A DNA stretch of 64,000 nt, taken from the NCBI GenBank assembly GCA_964370635.1, contig CAYJJU010000001.1, forward strand, positions 124,001 through 188,000, given 5' to 3'. The stretch is from SIG603 sp964370635 (GTDB taxonomy: Bacteria > Bacillota > Clostridia > Oscillospirales > Acutalibacteraceae). The position numbers were made by a program, and so were the translations under genes. The notes beneath the pieces are model-generated. The model was not told the origin of the DNA. It saw only the letters and a list, made by a program, of their open reading frames with translations, and did not search any database. Of the stretch, positions 41,890 to 51,261 are shown piece after piece. Each line of letters begins with the position of its first letter. The first letter of the stretch is position 1.

Positions 41890-43935
41890 ATGAAAATTGC
41901 ATTAGCGGGAAATCCCAACAGCGGTAAGACCACGCTTTTCAACGCACTTACAGGAAGTAAGGAGCGTGTTGGTAACTGGACCGGTGTTACGGTAGCAAAA
42001 GCGGAGGCCTTATTAAAAAAGAATATTTTGAGCACGGGAGAAGACATAGTAATAGTCGACCTTCCAGGCGCATACTCAATGTCACCGTTTACATCGGAAG
42101 AGAATATTACGAGTGATTTTGTTAAAAACGAAAATCCTGATGTAATAATCAATATTGTCGATGCGACAAATTTAAGCAGAAACTTATTTTTCACTACTCA
42201 ACTTTTAGAGCTTGGCATTCCGGTGGTTATCGCTTTAAACAAAAGTGATATCAATGTGAAAAAGGATACAAAAATCAACAACACACTACTTTCAGAAGAA
42301 CTTGGTTGTAAAGTAGTAAGCATTACAGCAAGTGCGGGCGATGGACTTCCAGAACTCATGCAAATTGCAACAAGCGCAGTAGGTGCAGAGCAAAAAGTTG
42401 TATTTGAGCATGCTGCTACCGACGTGCATAACGAAAGTCAAGTAGTAGAGCTTGACAAGAAAAGATTTGCATTTGTCGATAAAATTGTAAGCAAAGTAGA
42501 AGACAGAAAACTTATCGCTGCTAAAAGGACAAAGCAAGATAAAGTCGATAAAGTACTTGCAAATAAATGGATAGGTATTCCCATATTTGCAGTTGTTATG
42601 TGGCTAGTTTTCACACTTTCACAAACATATATAGGACCATTCTTTGGAGACGGTGTTTTCTCCCTTCCAGCATTTGAAGAAACAGATCCAGCAACTGTTC
42701 CACTAATTTTACATGGTGTTAATGGCTGGATAGGCACATTTGGCGAATGGGCAAACGGCGCAATGGAAGCTGCAGGCGCATCTCCAATTTTAATCGAGCT
42801 TGTCGGTAACGGCATAATAGGCGGTGTTGGTGCCGTTGTAGGATTCTTACCACTTATCATGGTTATGTTCTTCCTACTTGCTCTTTTAGAGGACTGCGGA
42901 TACATGGCAAGGGTTGCCGTTGTTATGGACAGATTTTTCAAATTAGTTGGCCTTTCAGGTCGTTCAATTATCCCCATGGTTATAGGCACATCATGTGCAA
43001 TTCCGGGCGTTATGGCTACAAGAACCATTAAAAACGAAAGACAAAGACGCTCTACAGCAATGCTTGCACCATTCATGCCTTGCGGTGCAAAAATCCCCAT
43101 CATAGCACTATTTGCCGGCATGTTCTTTGCAGGCGAAGGCTGGGTTTCGGCTCTTACATACTTTGTAGGTATTGCACTTATCATTATCGGTGCATTTATA
43201 GTTGTTAGAATCACTGGTGAAAAGAACGCAAGACAATTTTTCATCATAGAACTTCCAGAATATAAAGCGCCAAGCTTTATAAAAGCAGCATTATCTATGC
43301 TTTCAAGGGCAAAGGCTTTCATCATTAAAGCCGGTACAATTATCCTTCTTTGCAACCTTATTGTACAAGTGGCACAAGCCTTTACTTGGAACTTCACAGT
43401 TGCAGAAGACCCTAACACAAGCATACTAGCAGGCATAGCAGGCCCTGTTGCAGTTTTGTTAATTCCACTAGGATTTGGCACATGGCAACTAGCATCTGCT
43501 GCAGTAACAGGCTTTATAGCAAAAGAAAACGTAGTTGGTACTTTAGCAGTTGTATTCTCACTTGACGCACTTGCAGAGACAGGTCTTGTAGCTGCTGGCG
43601 ACGAGATGCAAGTGGCAGGAGTGATGGGTCTTACAGCAGTGTCTGCAATGGCTTATCTAATGTTTAACCTATATACACCACCTTGCTTTGCGGCAATAGG
43701 TGCGATGAACGCAGAAATGGAAAGCAAAAAATGGCTTTGGGGCGGTATAGCCTTCCAATTCGCTACAGGCTTTACAGTTGCATTCTTTGTGTATCAAATA
43801 GGCACTTTAGTAACAACAGGTGCTTTTGGACACGCATTTATCCAAGGTCTTATTGCCGTGGCTGTCATGATAGGCATAGTAGTTGCCCTAATGATTAGAG
43901 GCGGAAAAAAAGCAAAACTTAGAGAAATGGCTTAA
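41890..43935 (+). CDS. feoB: Ferrous iron transport protein B
   Basis: Inner-membrane ferrous iron transporter with an N-terminal GTPase. G motifs: GNPNSGKTTLFNALTG (G1), GNWTGVTV (G2), DLPGAYS (G3), LNKSD (G4). A helical GDI-like spacer leads to the membrane part with two Gate motifs (RSIIPMVIGTSCAIPGVMATRTI and IAKENVVGTL). 681 aa is normal. AGAGGAGCAG lies upstream of the ATG. A 347-aa minus-strand frame inside it is a shadow. Confidence 0.97.
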   Translation: MKIALAGNPNSGKTTLFNALTGSKERVGNWTGVTVAKAEALLKKNILSTGEDIVIVDLPGAYSMSPFTSEENITSDFVKNENPDVIINIVDATNLSRNLFFTTQLLELGIPVVIALNKSDINVKKDTKINNTLLSEELGCKVVSITASAGDGLPELMQIATSAVGAEQKVVFEHAATDVHNESQVVELDKKRFAFVDKIVSKVEDRKLIAAKRTKQDKVDKVLANKWIGIPIFAVVMWLVFTLSQTYIGPFFGDGVFSLPAFEETDPATVPLILHGVNGWIGTFGEWANGAMEAAGASPILIELVGNGIIGGVGAVVGFLPLIMVMFFLLALLEDCGYMARVAVVMDRFFKLVGLSGRSIIPMVIGTSCAIPGVMATRTIKNERQRRSTAMLAPFMPCGAKIPIIALFAGMFFAGEGWVSALTYFVGIALIIIGAFIVVRITGEKNARQFFIIELPEYKAPSFIKAALSMLSRAKAFIIKAGTIILLCNLIVQVAQAFTWNFTVAEDPNTSILAGIAGPVAVLLIPLGFGTWQLASAAVTGFIAKENVVGTLAVVFSLDALAETGLVAAGDEMQVAGVMGLTAVSAMAYLMFNLYTPPCFAAIGAMNAEMESKKWLWGGIAFQFATGFTVAFFVYQIGTLVTTGAFGHAFIQGLIAVAVMIGIVVALMIRGGKKAKLREMA

Positions 43936-43958
43936 ACACTTTTGAAAGGAGCGTTATT

Positions 43959-44126
43959 ATGCCACCGATTTTAGTAAATATTTTGATAGTTTTAGTTCTA
44001 CTTATAATAGTTGCGCTGATAATCTGGTATGTAGTAGCGCAAAAGAAAAAAGGAGTTAAGTGCATAGGTTGCCCACACGCAAAAGTCCAAAAGGGCAATA
44101 ACTCGGGTTGCAATTGCAAAAAATAA
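43959..44126 (+). CDS. FeoB-associated Cys-rich membrane protein
   Basis: 55-aa protein: one N-terminal transmembrane helix (ILVNILIVLVLLIIVALIIWYVV), a basic QKKKGVK turn, and a Cys-rich tail CIGCPHAKVQKGNNSGCNCKK with four cysteines. Such proteins regularly follow feoB in Clostridia and may pass or sense iron. Start ATG at 43959 with GAAAGGAG 7 nt upstream; stop at 44126. It is 23 nt after feoB and ahead of the operon terminator. Confidence 0.88.
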   Translation: MPPILVNILIVLVLLIIVALIIWYVVAQKKKGVKCIGCPHAKVQKGNNSGCNCKK

Positions 44127-44146
44127 TAATTCCAAAATACATAAAT

Positions 44147-44184
44147 AAAAGTGGGGAGATGAATTAATTCATCTCCCTACTTTT
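44147..44184. terminator. Bidirectional terminator after the feo operon
   Basis: AAAAGTGGGGAGATGAA and TTCATCTCCCTACTTTT arms (one mismatch) around TTAA; shared with the convergent DUF4097 gene. Confidence 0.88.
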
Positions 44185-44192
44185 ACTTCTAT

Positions 44193-44993
44193 CTACTCTG
44201 TAAAATCAATATCTATATTTCCAAGTTGTGCCTCTGCGTGTATAACGGCTTTATCTCTTCCTGTTTCGTCTGCGCCGCTAGTGTCAACATTTGAGCTTCC
44301 CAGACTTACATTATCAATAATTGTGAAATCCCCTACCGCACCGACAAGCTCTAGCTCTATATTGCCTAAGTTGCTTAGAAATTCCCCTTCTTCCAAAATT
44401 TCAAAATTCTTCATTTCTAAATTTCCAAGATCAAGACCGATATTTGCCGTGTTAGTTTTTAAGGAGTCAATCTGCACATCTCCAAGATTACTATCGATAA
44501 TCAGCTCTTTGACTGTTAAGTCCACAAGCTTTACACTACCCACCTCGGCTTTCACGTCGATGTATTCTAATTCATCTGCAACATAAATGTTTATTTCAGA
44601 TTTTTGACTTCCAAATCCCGAAAAAATTCCTATATTAAATAAAGAATTATTATTATCTCGGTCAAAGGCATAAATTATGTTTTCATCGCTAATTTCAAAG
44701 TCAAAGTTTGAAACATTGTGACTAATATAAGACCTATCAGATTTAATGATGTTGATGTCGACTAAGTCGCCTCCGCAAAAGATGGCACTAACATCGTCTA
44801 GTTCAATTTCCTCAAATTCAGTATTCCTCCCGGCAAAGGAGATAAAACTTCCCTCCTCTTGCCTATTCCCTGTAAAAAAGTCTGTTCTTATGTAGGCCTG
44901 TGTGCTCCCGCCCATTAAAAATCCTATTGTAATAAATGCAGTACCTGTGCAAAATAGCACCGCAGATATTATCCATATCATTTTACTTTTCAT
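44193..44993 (-). CDS. DUF4097 family membrane-anchored protein
   Basis: An N-terminal transmembrane helix (MIWIISAVLFCTGTAFITIGFLMGG) anchors a beta-helix-like extracytoplasmic domain of the DUF4097 type, with repeated strand motifs (VDLTVKELIIDSNLGDVQIDSLKTNTANIGLDLGNLEMKNF, ELVGAVGDFTIID). 266 aa. It overlaps the DUF1700 gene by 11 nt and ends the PadR-DUF1700-DUF4097 operon, a common Firmicutes arrangement thought to respond to membrane or envelope stress. Confidence 0.88.
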   Translation of the reverse strand: MKSKMIWIISAVLFCTGTAFITIGFLMGGSTQAYIRTDFFTGNRQEEGSFISFAGRNTEFEEIELDDVSAIFCGGDLVDINIIKSDRSYISHNVSNFDFEISDENIIYAFDRDNNNSLFNIGIFSGFGSQKSEINIYVADELEYIDVKAEVGSVKLVDLTVKELIIDSNLGDVQIDSLKTNTANIGLDLGNLEMKNFEILEEGEFLSNLGNIELELVGAVGDFTIIDNVSLGSSNVDTSGADETGRDKAVIHAEAQLGNIDIDFTE

Positions 44994-45540
44994 AACTTTG
45001 CCTCCTATTTACAAATTTGAGTATAATAAGTTTAAATAAATTTGAAATCGCCTTAAATATTATTATAGAAAGCTTTGTAAACACTATTGTCAGTGCCACA
45101 CATAGTAAAAACATGCCGATAAATACAAGCCCCGTGCCTACATTAAAGAAAAACGCGGGTATAATAAGTATTAGAGATACTATCGAAGACGCACCCACCG
45201 CAATTGCAAGCGACGGAAGCACCAAGCTTAAACTCAGTAGTACTATCGCAAGTGAAAACATTACCGCAATAAATGCTATGGCAAGCGGTATAGACACAGG
45301 CGACGTTGCCGCAAGCAATACCACCGTTGAAGTTTTTAATTTTTTTGGCTCCTTTATGCCAAACTCCGCAATAAGCTTTGCCGCAATTTGTTTTGGGTGA
45401 GGCAGTTTTGCTATCGCCTCGTATTCATTTTCCGCCTCATTTAAGTACTCTGTGTAAAATTCTAATGCGCTCTCCCTTTCATCATCCGGCAAAGGCTTTA
45501 GCTCTTTATTTAGTATTTTGAAGAACTGTTCCCTGTTCAT
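44983..45540 (-). CDS. DUF1700 (HAAS-domain) membrane protein
   Basis: A cytosolic helical N-terminus (LNKELKPLPDDERESALEFYTEYLNEAENE, the HAAS/DUF1700 signature, with LPHPKQIAAKLIAEFGI) is followed by several hydrophobic helices from about residue 72. 185 aa. The start overlaps the PadR gene by 35 nt. HAAS domains are linked to PadR regulators as membrane partners; a signalling role from membrane to PadR is inferred from this regular pairing. Confidence 0.9.
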   Translation of the reverse strand: MNREQFFKILNKELKPLPDDERESALEFYTEYLNEAENEYEAIAKLPHPKQIAAKLIAEFGIKEPKKLKTSTVVLLAATSPVSIPLAIAFIAVMFSLAIVLLSLSLVLPSLAIAVGASSIVSLILIIPAFFFNVGTGLVFIGMFLLCVALTIVFTKLSIIIFKAISNLFKLIILKFVNRRQSYEK

Positions 45541-45853
45541 TTTCTATTACCTCCTCTAAAATATTGTCTATTACCGTCTTGTAAATCTTCCATTCATCAC
45601 AAAAATATGACAATTTTGCCCTACCTTCAACTGTAATGCTGTAGTACTTTCTGTTTCTTCCGTCAAACTGCCTGTCGTAGGTTGTAAGCAAACCCTCTTT
45701 TGATAGTCGCCTTAAAACGGGATAGAGTGCCGATTCTGACACGTCTATGGAGTTTGCCACCTTTTGCGTAAGGTCATAACCATAGGTGTCGCCCTGTGCG
45801 ACTATGCCTAAAACACAGGCGTCTAAAAGCTTTGCTGCCACACTGTAAATCAT
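45506..45853 (-). CDS. PadR family transcriptional regulator
   Basis: 115-aa PadR-type winged-helix regulator: LLDACVLGIVAQGDTYGYDLTQKVANS, SESALYPVLRRLSKEGLLTTYD and the wing RNRKYYSITVEGRAKL. It is the first gene of its operon with DUF1700 and DUF4097. GGAGGGCTTGGC precedes the ATG. An 18-bp palindrome covering its own -35 box is a likely operator for self-repression. Confidence 0.93.
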   Translation of the reverse strand: MIYSVAAKLLDACVLGIVAQGDTYGYDLTQKVANSIDVSESALYPVLRRLSKEGLLTTYDRQFDGRNRKYYSITVEGRAKLSYFCDEWKIYKTVIDNILEEVIENEQGTVLQNTK

Positions 45854-45885
45854 GCCAAGCCCTCCTTATTTATTTTTGCAACAAT

Positions 45886-45918
45886 ATTATACAACGAATA
45901 GTATTGTTTTGTCAATAC
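45886..45918 (-). promoter_or_regulatory. padR promoter with palindromic operator
   Basis: Minus strand TTGACA (45910-45915), 18-nt spacer, TATAAT (45886-45891). GTATTGTTTTGTCAATAC at 45901-45918 is a palindrome with 6-bp arms lying over the -35. Confidence 0.75.
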
Positions 45919-45923
45919 CATGT

Positions 45924-45952
45924 TTGAAATTTGCATTTTTTTATGGTAAAAT
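45924..45952 (+). promoter_or_regulatory. Sigma-A promoter of the M20 amidohydrolase gene
   Basis: TTGAAA, 17-nt spacer, TAAAAT, divergent from and a few bases away from the padR operator, so PadR could affect it too. Confidence 0.65.
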
Positions 45953-45984
45953 AATACGAATAAACTAAAAGGAAGTGTGTATCC

Positions 45985-47154
45985 ATGAACTTTAAAATAG
46001 CCGCTGACAATGCAGAACAATATATAATAGAAAAAAGGCGCTTCTACCACGCCTGCCCTGAAACTTCGTTTAACGAAAAAAACACCACAGTCTCTCTAAA
46101 AAAAGATTTAGAAGAAATGGGGCTTGAGGTAAATCTTTTTGACGGCGTTTACGGCCTTTATTCCGACATAGTGGGAAACAAGGACGGCAAAACAGTGGCA
46201 CTTAGGGCAGACATTGACGCACTTAAAATAGACGAGGCAACAGGCCTTAGCTTTGCATCTACTAACGGCAATATGCACGCCTGTGGGCACGACACTCATA
46301 TAGCAATGCTTTTAGGCGCCGCAAAAATACTAAGTGAAAATAAAGACAAGCTAAACGGCACAGTGCGCCTAATATTCCAACCGGCCGAGGAGGTTGCAAA
46401 AGGTGCGGCACTTATAATTAAACAAGGTGTGATGAACGGCGTGGACGCGGTGTATTCCGGGCATATTTGGGGAAATTTTGACGCGCCCGGAATCAGCATA
46501 GAAAGCGGAAACCGCATGGCAGGCAGTGCGACCGTAAACATCACTGTAACAGGACTTGGAGCACATGCAAGTGCGCCAAACTTAGGCGTTGACGCCATAC
46601 TTGCAGGCAGTGCAGTGGTCATGGCTTTACAGCAATATGTGTCAAGAATTAATGACCCACTAAACCCCTTGGTGTTAAGTATAGGCACTTTCCATGCAGG
46701 CTCAAACTTTAATGTAATAGCAAACGAAGTTAAAATGAGCGGCAGTATAAGAACTTTTTCAAATGAAATGCTCGACACGGCCTATGCCACACTTTCAAAT
46801 ATAGTAGAAAGCACGGCTAAAGCCTATGGTGCAAGTGCCACAATCACTGTGGAAAAAATGACAATTCCCGTGATAAACAGCAATGAAAGACTTCTGAGTA
46901 TTGCACAAAATGCGGTGAAAAAAATGTATGGCGAGGAGTATTTAACTCATCTCGACACAATAATGGGCAGCGAAGATTTTTCAGAATACACCCAGTGTTG
47001 CGACGGAATTTTCTCGTTTTTAGGGAGTAGAAACAGGGAAAAAAATATCACCTACACCAACCACCATGAGCAGTTTGATGTAGATGAAAGTGTTTTAAAA
47101 AGAGGCAGTGCGCTGTACGCACAGTTTGCATTTGATTTTTTAAATGACAATTAA
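45985..47154 (+). CDS. M20 family amidohydrolase/carboxypeptidase
   Basis: Zinc (or two-metal) amidohydrolase of peptidase family M20D, which removes acyl groups or hydrolyses peptides such as hippurate or N-acetyl-amino acids. Metal ligands are in MHACGHDTHIAMLLGAAK, the catalytic Glu in FQPAEEVAKGA, then YSGHIWG and the late SEDFSEY. The dimerisation domain includes GLGAHASAPNLGVDAI. 389 aa is normal. Substrate unknown. Its stop overlaps the stop of mrpD by 4 nt on the other strand. Confidence 0.92.
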   Translation: MNFKIAADNAEQYIIEKRRFYHACPETSFNEKNTTVSLKKDLEEMGLEVNLFDGVYGLYSDIVGNKDGKTVALRADIDALKIDEATGLSFASTNGNMHACGHDTHIAMLLGAAKILSENKDKLNGTVRLIFQPAEEVAKGAALIIKQGVMNGVDAVYSGHIWGNFDAPGISIESGNRMAGSATVNITVTGLGAHASAPNLGVDAILAGSAVVMALQQYVSRINDPLNPLVLSIGTFHAGSNFNVIANEVKMSGSIRTFSNEMLDTAYATLSNIVESTAKAYGASATITVEKMTIPVINSNERLLSIAQNAVKKMYGEEYLTHLDTIMGSEDFSEYTQCCDGIFSFLGSRNREKNITYTNHHEQFDVDESVLKRGSALYAQFAFDFLNDN

Positions 47155-48740
47155 ACTATTAACAGCGCCAAATTTACAGTGACAAAAAAAGCTACCATTG
47201 CCATTATTATTTGCTGAAAATTAAACGAAATTCTTCCGAATTTTTCAAACACTGCATTTCCTTTAATTAAATATTTAAAAATAAAATACGATGCCACTAG
47301 GGACAATACATATATTACAGATTTTTGTATGTATTGTCCTGTATTTATGCTCAAACTAGCGTTAAAGACAAACTGCATAATCTGTGTGCCGAAAACCCCT
47401 CCTGCAATGCAGGCAAGGCCTAAGAAAAATATTACCATTCTTTTAAGTAGTACTCCGCCCTCAACCTCTGAGCCTTTCCCGAGGAAAACATATGAGTACT
47501 TTGTAAATACTAAAACCGTGCCTACATTTATGGCTATTATCAAATATTCTATCCAAGTGCCGTGCACTCCCGACTGTATAAAATACTTTGATATGCTACC
47601 ATTTATAAACGGCGCTCCTGTAATGCCCAAAATGCCTATAATTGTTATGGTAGACGTCACGGGCATGGTCTTAAAGACACCCGAAATTTCCCTGATATCA
47701 CGGGTTTTATAGCGCTTAATTATCATTCCTGCCGATAAAAATAGTAGCGCTTTAAAAATTGCGTGGCAAATTATATGGTAAAGCCCTCCGTAATTTGAAA
47801 TTTCATTGTCGACGCTTAGCGCTATGGCAATAAGCCCTATTTGCGACACCGTGGAATATGCCAAAATCAGCTTTATATCGGTTTGAGCCACGGCAAAGGC
47901 TATGCCTAAAACCGCAGTTATCGCCCCTATTATTATAAAAAACAAATGATAGTCCACCATGCCATAAAACAAATTTGTGAAAACGTAAAACATAAAAATT
48001 CCGTTTTTTACATAAAGTCCTGACAAAATTGCCGACACCGACGAGGGCGCACTCGGCGTGCCATGAGCCCTTGGAAGCCAGCTAAAAAGCGGAAAAAATG
48101 CACTTTTTAGGCAAACTGCGGTCATGATAAACGCAAAAGGAAGAAGTAGCGACTGTGGGTCTGCATGGGGCATTAACTCCTTGATTTTTGTTATAGATAA
48201 AACGCCAAAAATCTTATATAAATAACCTATGCCAAACAAATAAAACACCATGCAAATTACCTGTGACAAAAGATAAACCATGCCGTCATACATCGAGCGA
48301 CTATCTTTTTTGAACATTATTAAAATAGCAACCACCACAGTGGCGACTTCAAGTAATACATAGATATTAAAGAGGTCGTCTGTTAAAAACACACCGCTTA
48401 ATAGGCCTTGCAAGATAAAAAACAGCATTGCAAATTTTTTATCAAAAAAGCTCTCTTTCATCGTGTAGATAAAGCAGGCGGAAAAAAGCATTACGGAAAG
48501 TCCCACATAAATAATGTTTAGCCTATCCGCTATTAAGACTATGCCCATGACGTCGACCTCGGCACCCAAAACATTTTTCATCTGCCCATTCTCTACTATA
48601 TCATAAAGACTTAGCAAAAAAAGCGCAAGCAAGGCAAGCTCCACCAAAACTATGCAAGTTTTTATTGGAATTTTAGGTATGGTATAAATCATTACGCCCG
48701 AAAGTATGGGAACCACCACAAAACACATCAAAAGCATCAT
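47151..48740 (-). CDS. mrpD: Mrp antiporter/complex I-like subunit D
   Basis: Large membrane subunit of the NuoN/MrpD proton-translocating family with about 14 helices. Visible signature: LKSAFFPLFSWLPRAHGTPSAPSSVSAILSGLYVKNGIF, with the conserved Lys in the middle helix, AYSTVSQIGLIAIAL, and HIICHAIFKALLFLSAGMI. 529 aa. It is the last gene of the operon, overlapping mrpC by 4 nt. It is the only antiporter-like subunit here since no mrpA is present. Confidence 0.92.
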   Translation of the reverse strand: MMLLMCFVVVPILSGVMIYTIPKIPIKTCIVLVELALLALFLLSLYDIVENGQMKNVLGAEVDVMGIVLIADRLNIIYVGLSVMLFSACFIYTMKESFFDKKFAMLFFILQGLLSGVFLTDDLFNIYVLLEVATVVVAILIMFKKDSRSMYDGMVYLLSQVICMVFYLFGIGYLYKIFGVLSITKIKELMPHADPQSLLLPFAFIMTAVCLKSAFFPLFSWLPRAHGTPSAPSSVSAILSGLYVKNGIFMFYVFTNLFYGMVDYHLFFIIIGAITAVLGIAFAVAQTDIKLILAYSTVSQIGLIAIALSVDNEISNYGGLYHIICHAIFKALLFLSAGMIIKRYKTRDIREISGVFKTMPVTSTITIIGILGITGAPFINGSISKYFIQSGVHGTWIEYLIIAINVGTVLVFTKYSYVFLGKGSEVEGGVLLKRMVIFFLGLACIAGGVFGTQIMQFVFNASLSINTGQYIQKSVIYVLSLVASYFIFKYLIKGNAVFEKFGRISFNFQQIIMAMVAFFVTVNLALLIV

Positions 48741-49102
48741 AACTGCTCCATTCTCATTTTATGAACTTGCTTCCAGTCAGAATTTCCGTATAAATGATAT
48801 AGATTAATAAACATGCAAAGCGCTATTGCGGTAACCGCAACCCCTATTACTATCGCAGTTATCATTAAGGCCTGTGGAAGTGGGTCGGCGATACCTGTCA
48901 CCACCGCTTCACCTGCGGTGCTTACATCAATAGGCGGAACATCCTCAGGGCTTGCACCTATTGTAAGATAAAAAGTGACCGCCCCCACTTCCATTATTGA
49001 AATTGAAATTATGGTTTTTAGCATTCTCCTACTGCTAAAAATTCCGTATAATCCGATAAAGAAAAGCAAAATTGCCACGTTCTCCCCTGTTATTAAATGC
49101 AT
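48737..49102 (-). CDS. mrpC: Mrp antiporter subunit C
   Basis: NuoK-like small membrane subunit: three helices (ENVAILLFFIGLYGIFSS, TIISISIMEVGAVTFYLTIGA with the conserved Glu, and PLPQALMITAIVIGVAVTAIALCMFI, the ALxxTAIVI family motif). 121 aa is normal. It overlaps mrpD by 4 nt and follows the solute-binding lipoprotein gene by 27 nt. Confidence 0.93.
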   Translation of the reverse strand: MHLITGENVAILLFFIGLYGIFSSRRMLKTIISISIMEVGAVTFYLTIGASPEDVPPIDVSTAGEAVVTGIADPLPQALMITAIVIGVAVTAIALCMFINLYHLYGNSDWKQVHKMRMEQL

Positions 49103-49129
49103 AATCCCCCTCCTTTTTTACAGCTTGTG

Positions 49130-50572
49130 CTACCCAACTTCACCAAAATAAATATCCGCACGATTTTGCATTTTCCCTGCACATTCTTCTGCCGTCATTA
49201 AACCATCGTAAAAGTCAAATTGCAACTCGTTGAGTGCTTTATACAAACTCGTTCCCGGCACTTGGGTCGCAAGTGGCATACTTAAAACTTCATTTACATA
49301 GTCTATGTATTCATCGACATACTCCTGCGGTAGCCGATTGGCCTGTGCATAGGCTTCTGTGTATTTCTTAAAATTATTTTTATTTATCGGTATATACGAA
49401 TCACCAAATCTGTCGCCGTTCCATTTACCTATATCGGTATTAAATGTTACGGTTTCGCTCTCTTCTATACAGTATTTTAAAAACTCCCATGCAAGTTTAG
49501 GATTCTTTGCGGTAGTGGGTATTGCTATATATCCGCCGTTCACAGGAAGTATTTCCCCTTTTGAATTTGCCACAGGTATTGCTTCACTAATTCTTTCACT
49601 TTCTCCAAACATGAGTGGCGTGGTTGAATACTCGGAAATTAGTGACTCAAAGAGAATATAATTTTGAGTAAACAGATACTTCTCTCTAGGTAAAAATGTT
49701 TCACTCGCCCCTTCGTCCTTTGGACTACTCGCGTTAAATTTCAAATCTCCTATTCCAACACCAATGCTTGAAAAAATCAAATTGGTTTTTTCGTAGTTAT
49801 TGGTCACATTAAGATAATCGACAAACTGCTCATTTTCAAAATTGATTTCTCCCGCTTCATTGTCATAACACGCAGCCATTTCATTGCTTGCAAAAGCCAT
49901 TTTCCCTATTAAATCTTCATTTGCAAAATGAGTAATTTCGGGATAGCTTCCATCTTCAAGCACTTTATAGTAGGAGTCATACAAAAATTCATAGTCGACA
50001 GATTCCATAGTGCTCAAGTCGACCCCTACAGCACTTAGGACATCTTTTCTTCCTACAACAGAGTTAAAACCTATTAAACTCGGCATATTGTAAAGCTTGC
50101 CGTCATGTTCAAAGGCTTCAAATATACCGGTAAAATAATCTTCTTTATTAAAATCAGGGTCGCTGTCCATAAATTCATATAAATCAAAAACCAAGCCACT
50201 CGCCATAAAATCCGTTACATAATCGGAAGTATTGTATATAATGTCCGGCGAGTTTCCTGCAAACATGTTTACGGTTAAATCGTCTCTGTACTTTTCAAGT
50301 GCAAGCATTACTTCCGAATGTTCAACCGATGACAAGTCCACTGCAGTATCATTTACTTCAATTTCAACATTTGGATGTAGCTCAGCAAAGCCTTTTGCTA
50401 AGGTATACCAGCCGTAATAATCGACTCCGACAAATTCACTTGAAATGCTCAGAGTGCCTGAAAGTTCTCCCCCATTTACTATTTCTGCCGGATTTGGAGG
50501 GCCTGTGCCACAGGCTGTGAGTATTAACACTGTGCAGATTAATAATGCGATTATTCTTCTAATTTTTTTCAT
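49130..50572 (-). CDS. Extracellular solute-binding lipoprotein inside the Mrp operon
   Basis: Family 1-type ABC substrate-binding protein. A lipoprotein signal ends LILTAC with Cys21 as the lipidated residue. The mature part has the usual two-lobe pattern (FAELHPNVEIEVNDT, NMFAGNSPDIIYNTSDYVTDFMASGLVFDLYEFM, GKLYNMPSLIGFNSVVGRKDVL, GGYIAIPTTAKNPKLAWEFLKYC). 480 aa. The ATG at 50572 follows AAAGGAGAAAGG. It stands 14 nt after mrpB and 27 nt before mrpC, with no ABC permease or ATPase near it. Ligand unknown. Confidence 0.88.
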   Translation of the reverse strand: MKKIRRIIALLICTVLILTACGTGPPNPAEIVNGGELSGTLSISSEFVGVDYYGWYTLAKGFAELHPNVEIEVNDTAVDLSSVEHSEVMLALEKYRDDLTVNMFAGNSPDIIYNTSDYVTDFMASGLVFDLYEFMDSDPDFNKEDYFTGIFEAFEHDGKLYNMPSLIGFNSVVGRKDVLSAVGVDLSTMESVDYEFLYDSYYKVLEDGSYPEITHFANEDLIGKMAFASNEMAACYDNEAGEINFENEQFVDYLNVTNNYEKTNLIFSSIGVGIGDLKFNASSPKDEGASETFLPREKYLFTQNYILFESLISEYSTTPLMFGESERISEAIPVANSKGEILPVNGGYIAIPTTAKNPKLAWEFLKYCIEESETVTFNTDIGKWNGDRFGDSYIPINKNNFKKYTEAYAQANRLPQEYVDEYIDYVNEVLSMPLATQVPGTSLYKALNELQFDFYDGLMTAEECAGKMQNRADIYFGEVG

Positions 50573-50586
50573 TTTCCTTTCTCCTT

Positions 50587-51261
50587 TCAATTGTCTTCAT
50601 AATGTACAAAACGGTAAAATATAATGCTTAGTCCGCAAAATACCTTTAAGCCTATGAGCAAATTCATTATTATAAGGTACGGTACGTTAAATTCAAAATA
50701 CTCAAAGTAAAGGTTTGATACAGCAAAGCTGAGTGCAAACAGTGCTATAAGTAAAAATAGAAATTTTTCCACCTTTTCATATGAGTAAAAATTTATTACT
50801 TTGTCGGGTCTTACAAGATAGACGCAGATAAACGCCGAAGATAGCGCCGCCCCGCCTTGAAAGCCGCCGCCCGGTGTGTTGTGGCCGTTGATTATCAGAT
50901 AAACCGACAGCATAATTATTATGGGAACTACCATTGCTATGCTGTTTTTTGAGCGATTAATCACTGCATCTGATGCATATTTATTTGAAAAATTTGGCAC
51001 TATGTCGTGCTCATGCCTTGAAAAATGTATTACGCCCATGACGCTTACAAGTAGCATTAAGGCCTCAAAAATAGTGTCAAACACCCTGTAATTTAGGTAA
51101 ATTGACGCCACCGAATTAAGCGCACCCGTGTCTGTAAAGTAGTTTTGCAGTACAAGCGCTTGTAATTCTTTCCCAACATTCTCCACCGAGCTTGCAAGAT
51201 ACAAGGTAAGTAAAGCGCCTACACTTGCCAGCACCAAGCCAAAAACCCTTGTCTTCCTCAT
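50587..51261 (-). CDS. mrpB: Mrp subunit B with MbhE-like N-terminal extension
   Basis: The C-terminal half (from about residue 100) is an MrpB/MnhB domain: SIAMVVPIIIMLSVYLIINGHNTPGGGFQGGAALSSAFICVYLV. The N-terminal half (GLVLASVGALLTLYLAS, YLNYRVFDTIFEALMLLVSVMGVI) matches the piece that in other systems is the C-terminal end of MrpA or a separate MbhE. 224 aa. It overlaps the MbhD-like gene by 4 nt. Confidence 0.88.
   Translation of the reverse strand: MRKTRVFGLVLASVGALLTLYLASSVENVGKELQALVLQNYFTDTGALNSVASIYLNYRVFDTIFEALMLLVSVMGVIHFSRHEHDIVPNFSNKYASDAVINRSKNSIAMVVPIIIMLSVYLIINGHNTPGGGFQGGAALSSAFICVYLVRPDKVINFYSYEKVEKFLFLLIALFALSFAVSNLYFEYFEFNVPYLIIMNLLIGLKVFCGLSIIFYRFVHYEDN

Noticed and set aside
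42438..43481. 347-codon minus-strand frame
   Set aside because: It lies wholly inside feoB in the opposite strand; feoB is complete with all motifs, so this is a shadow.
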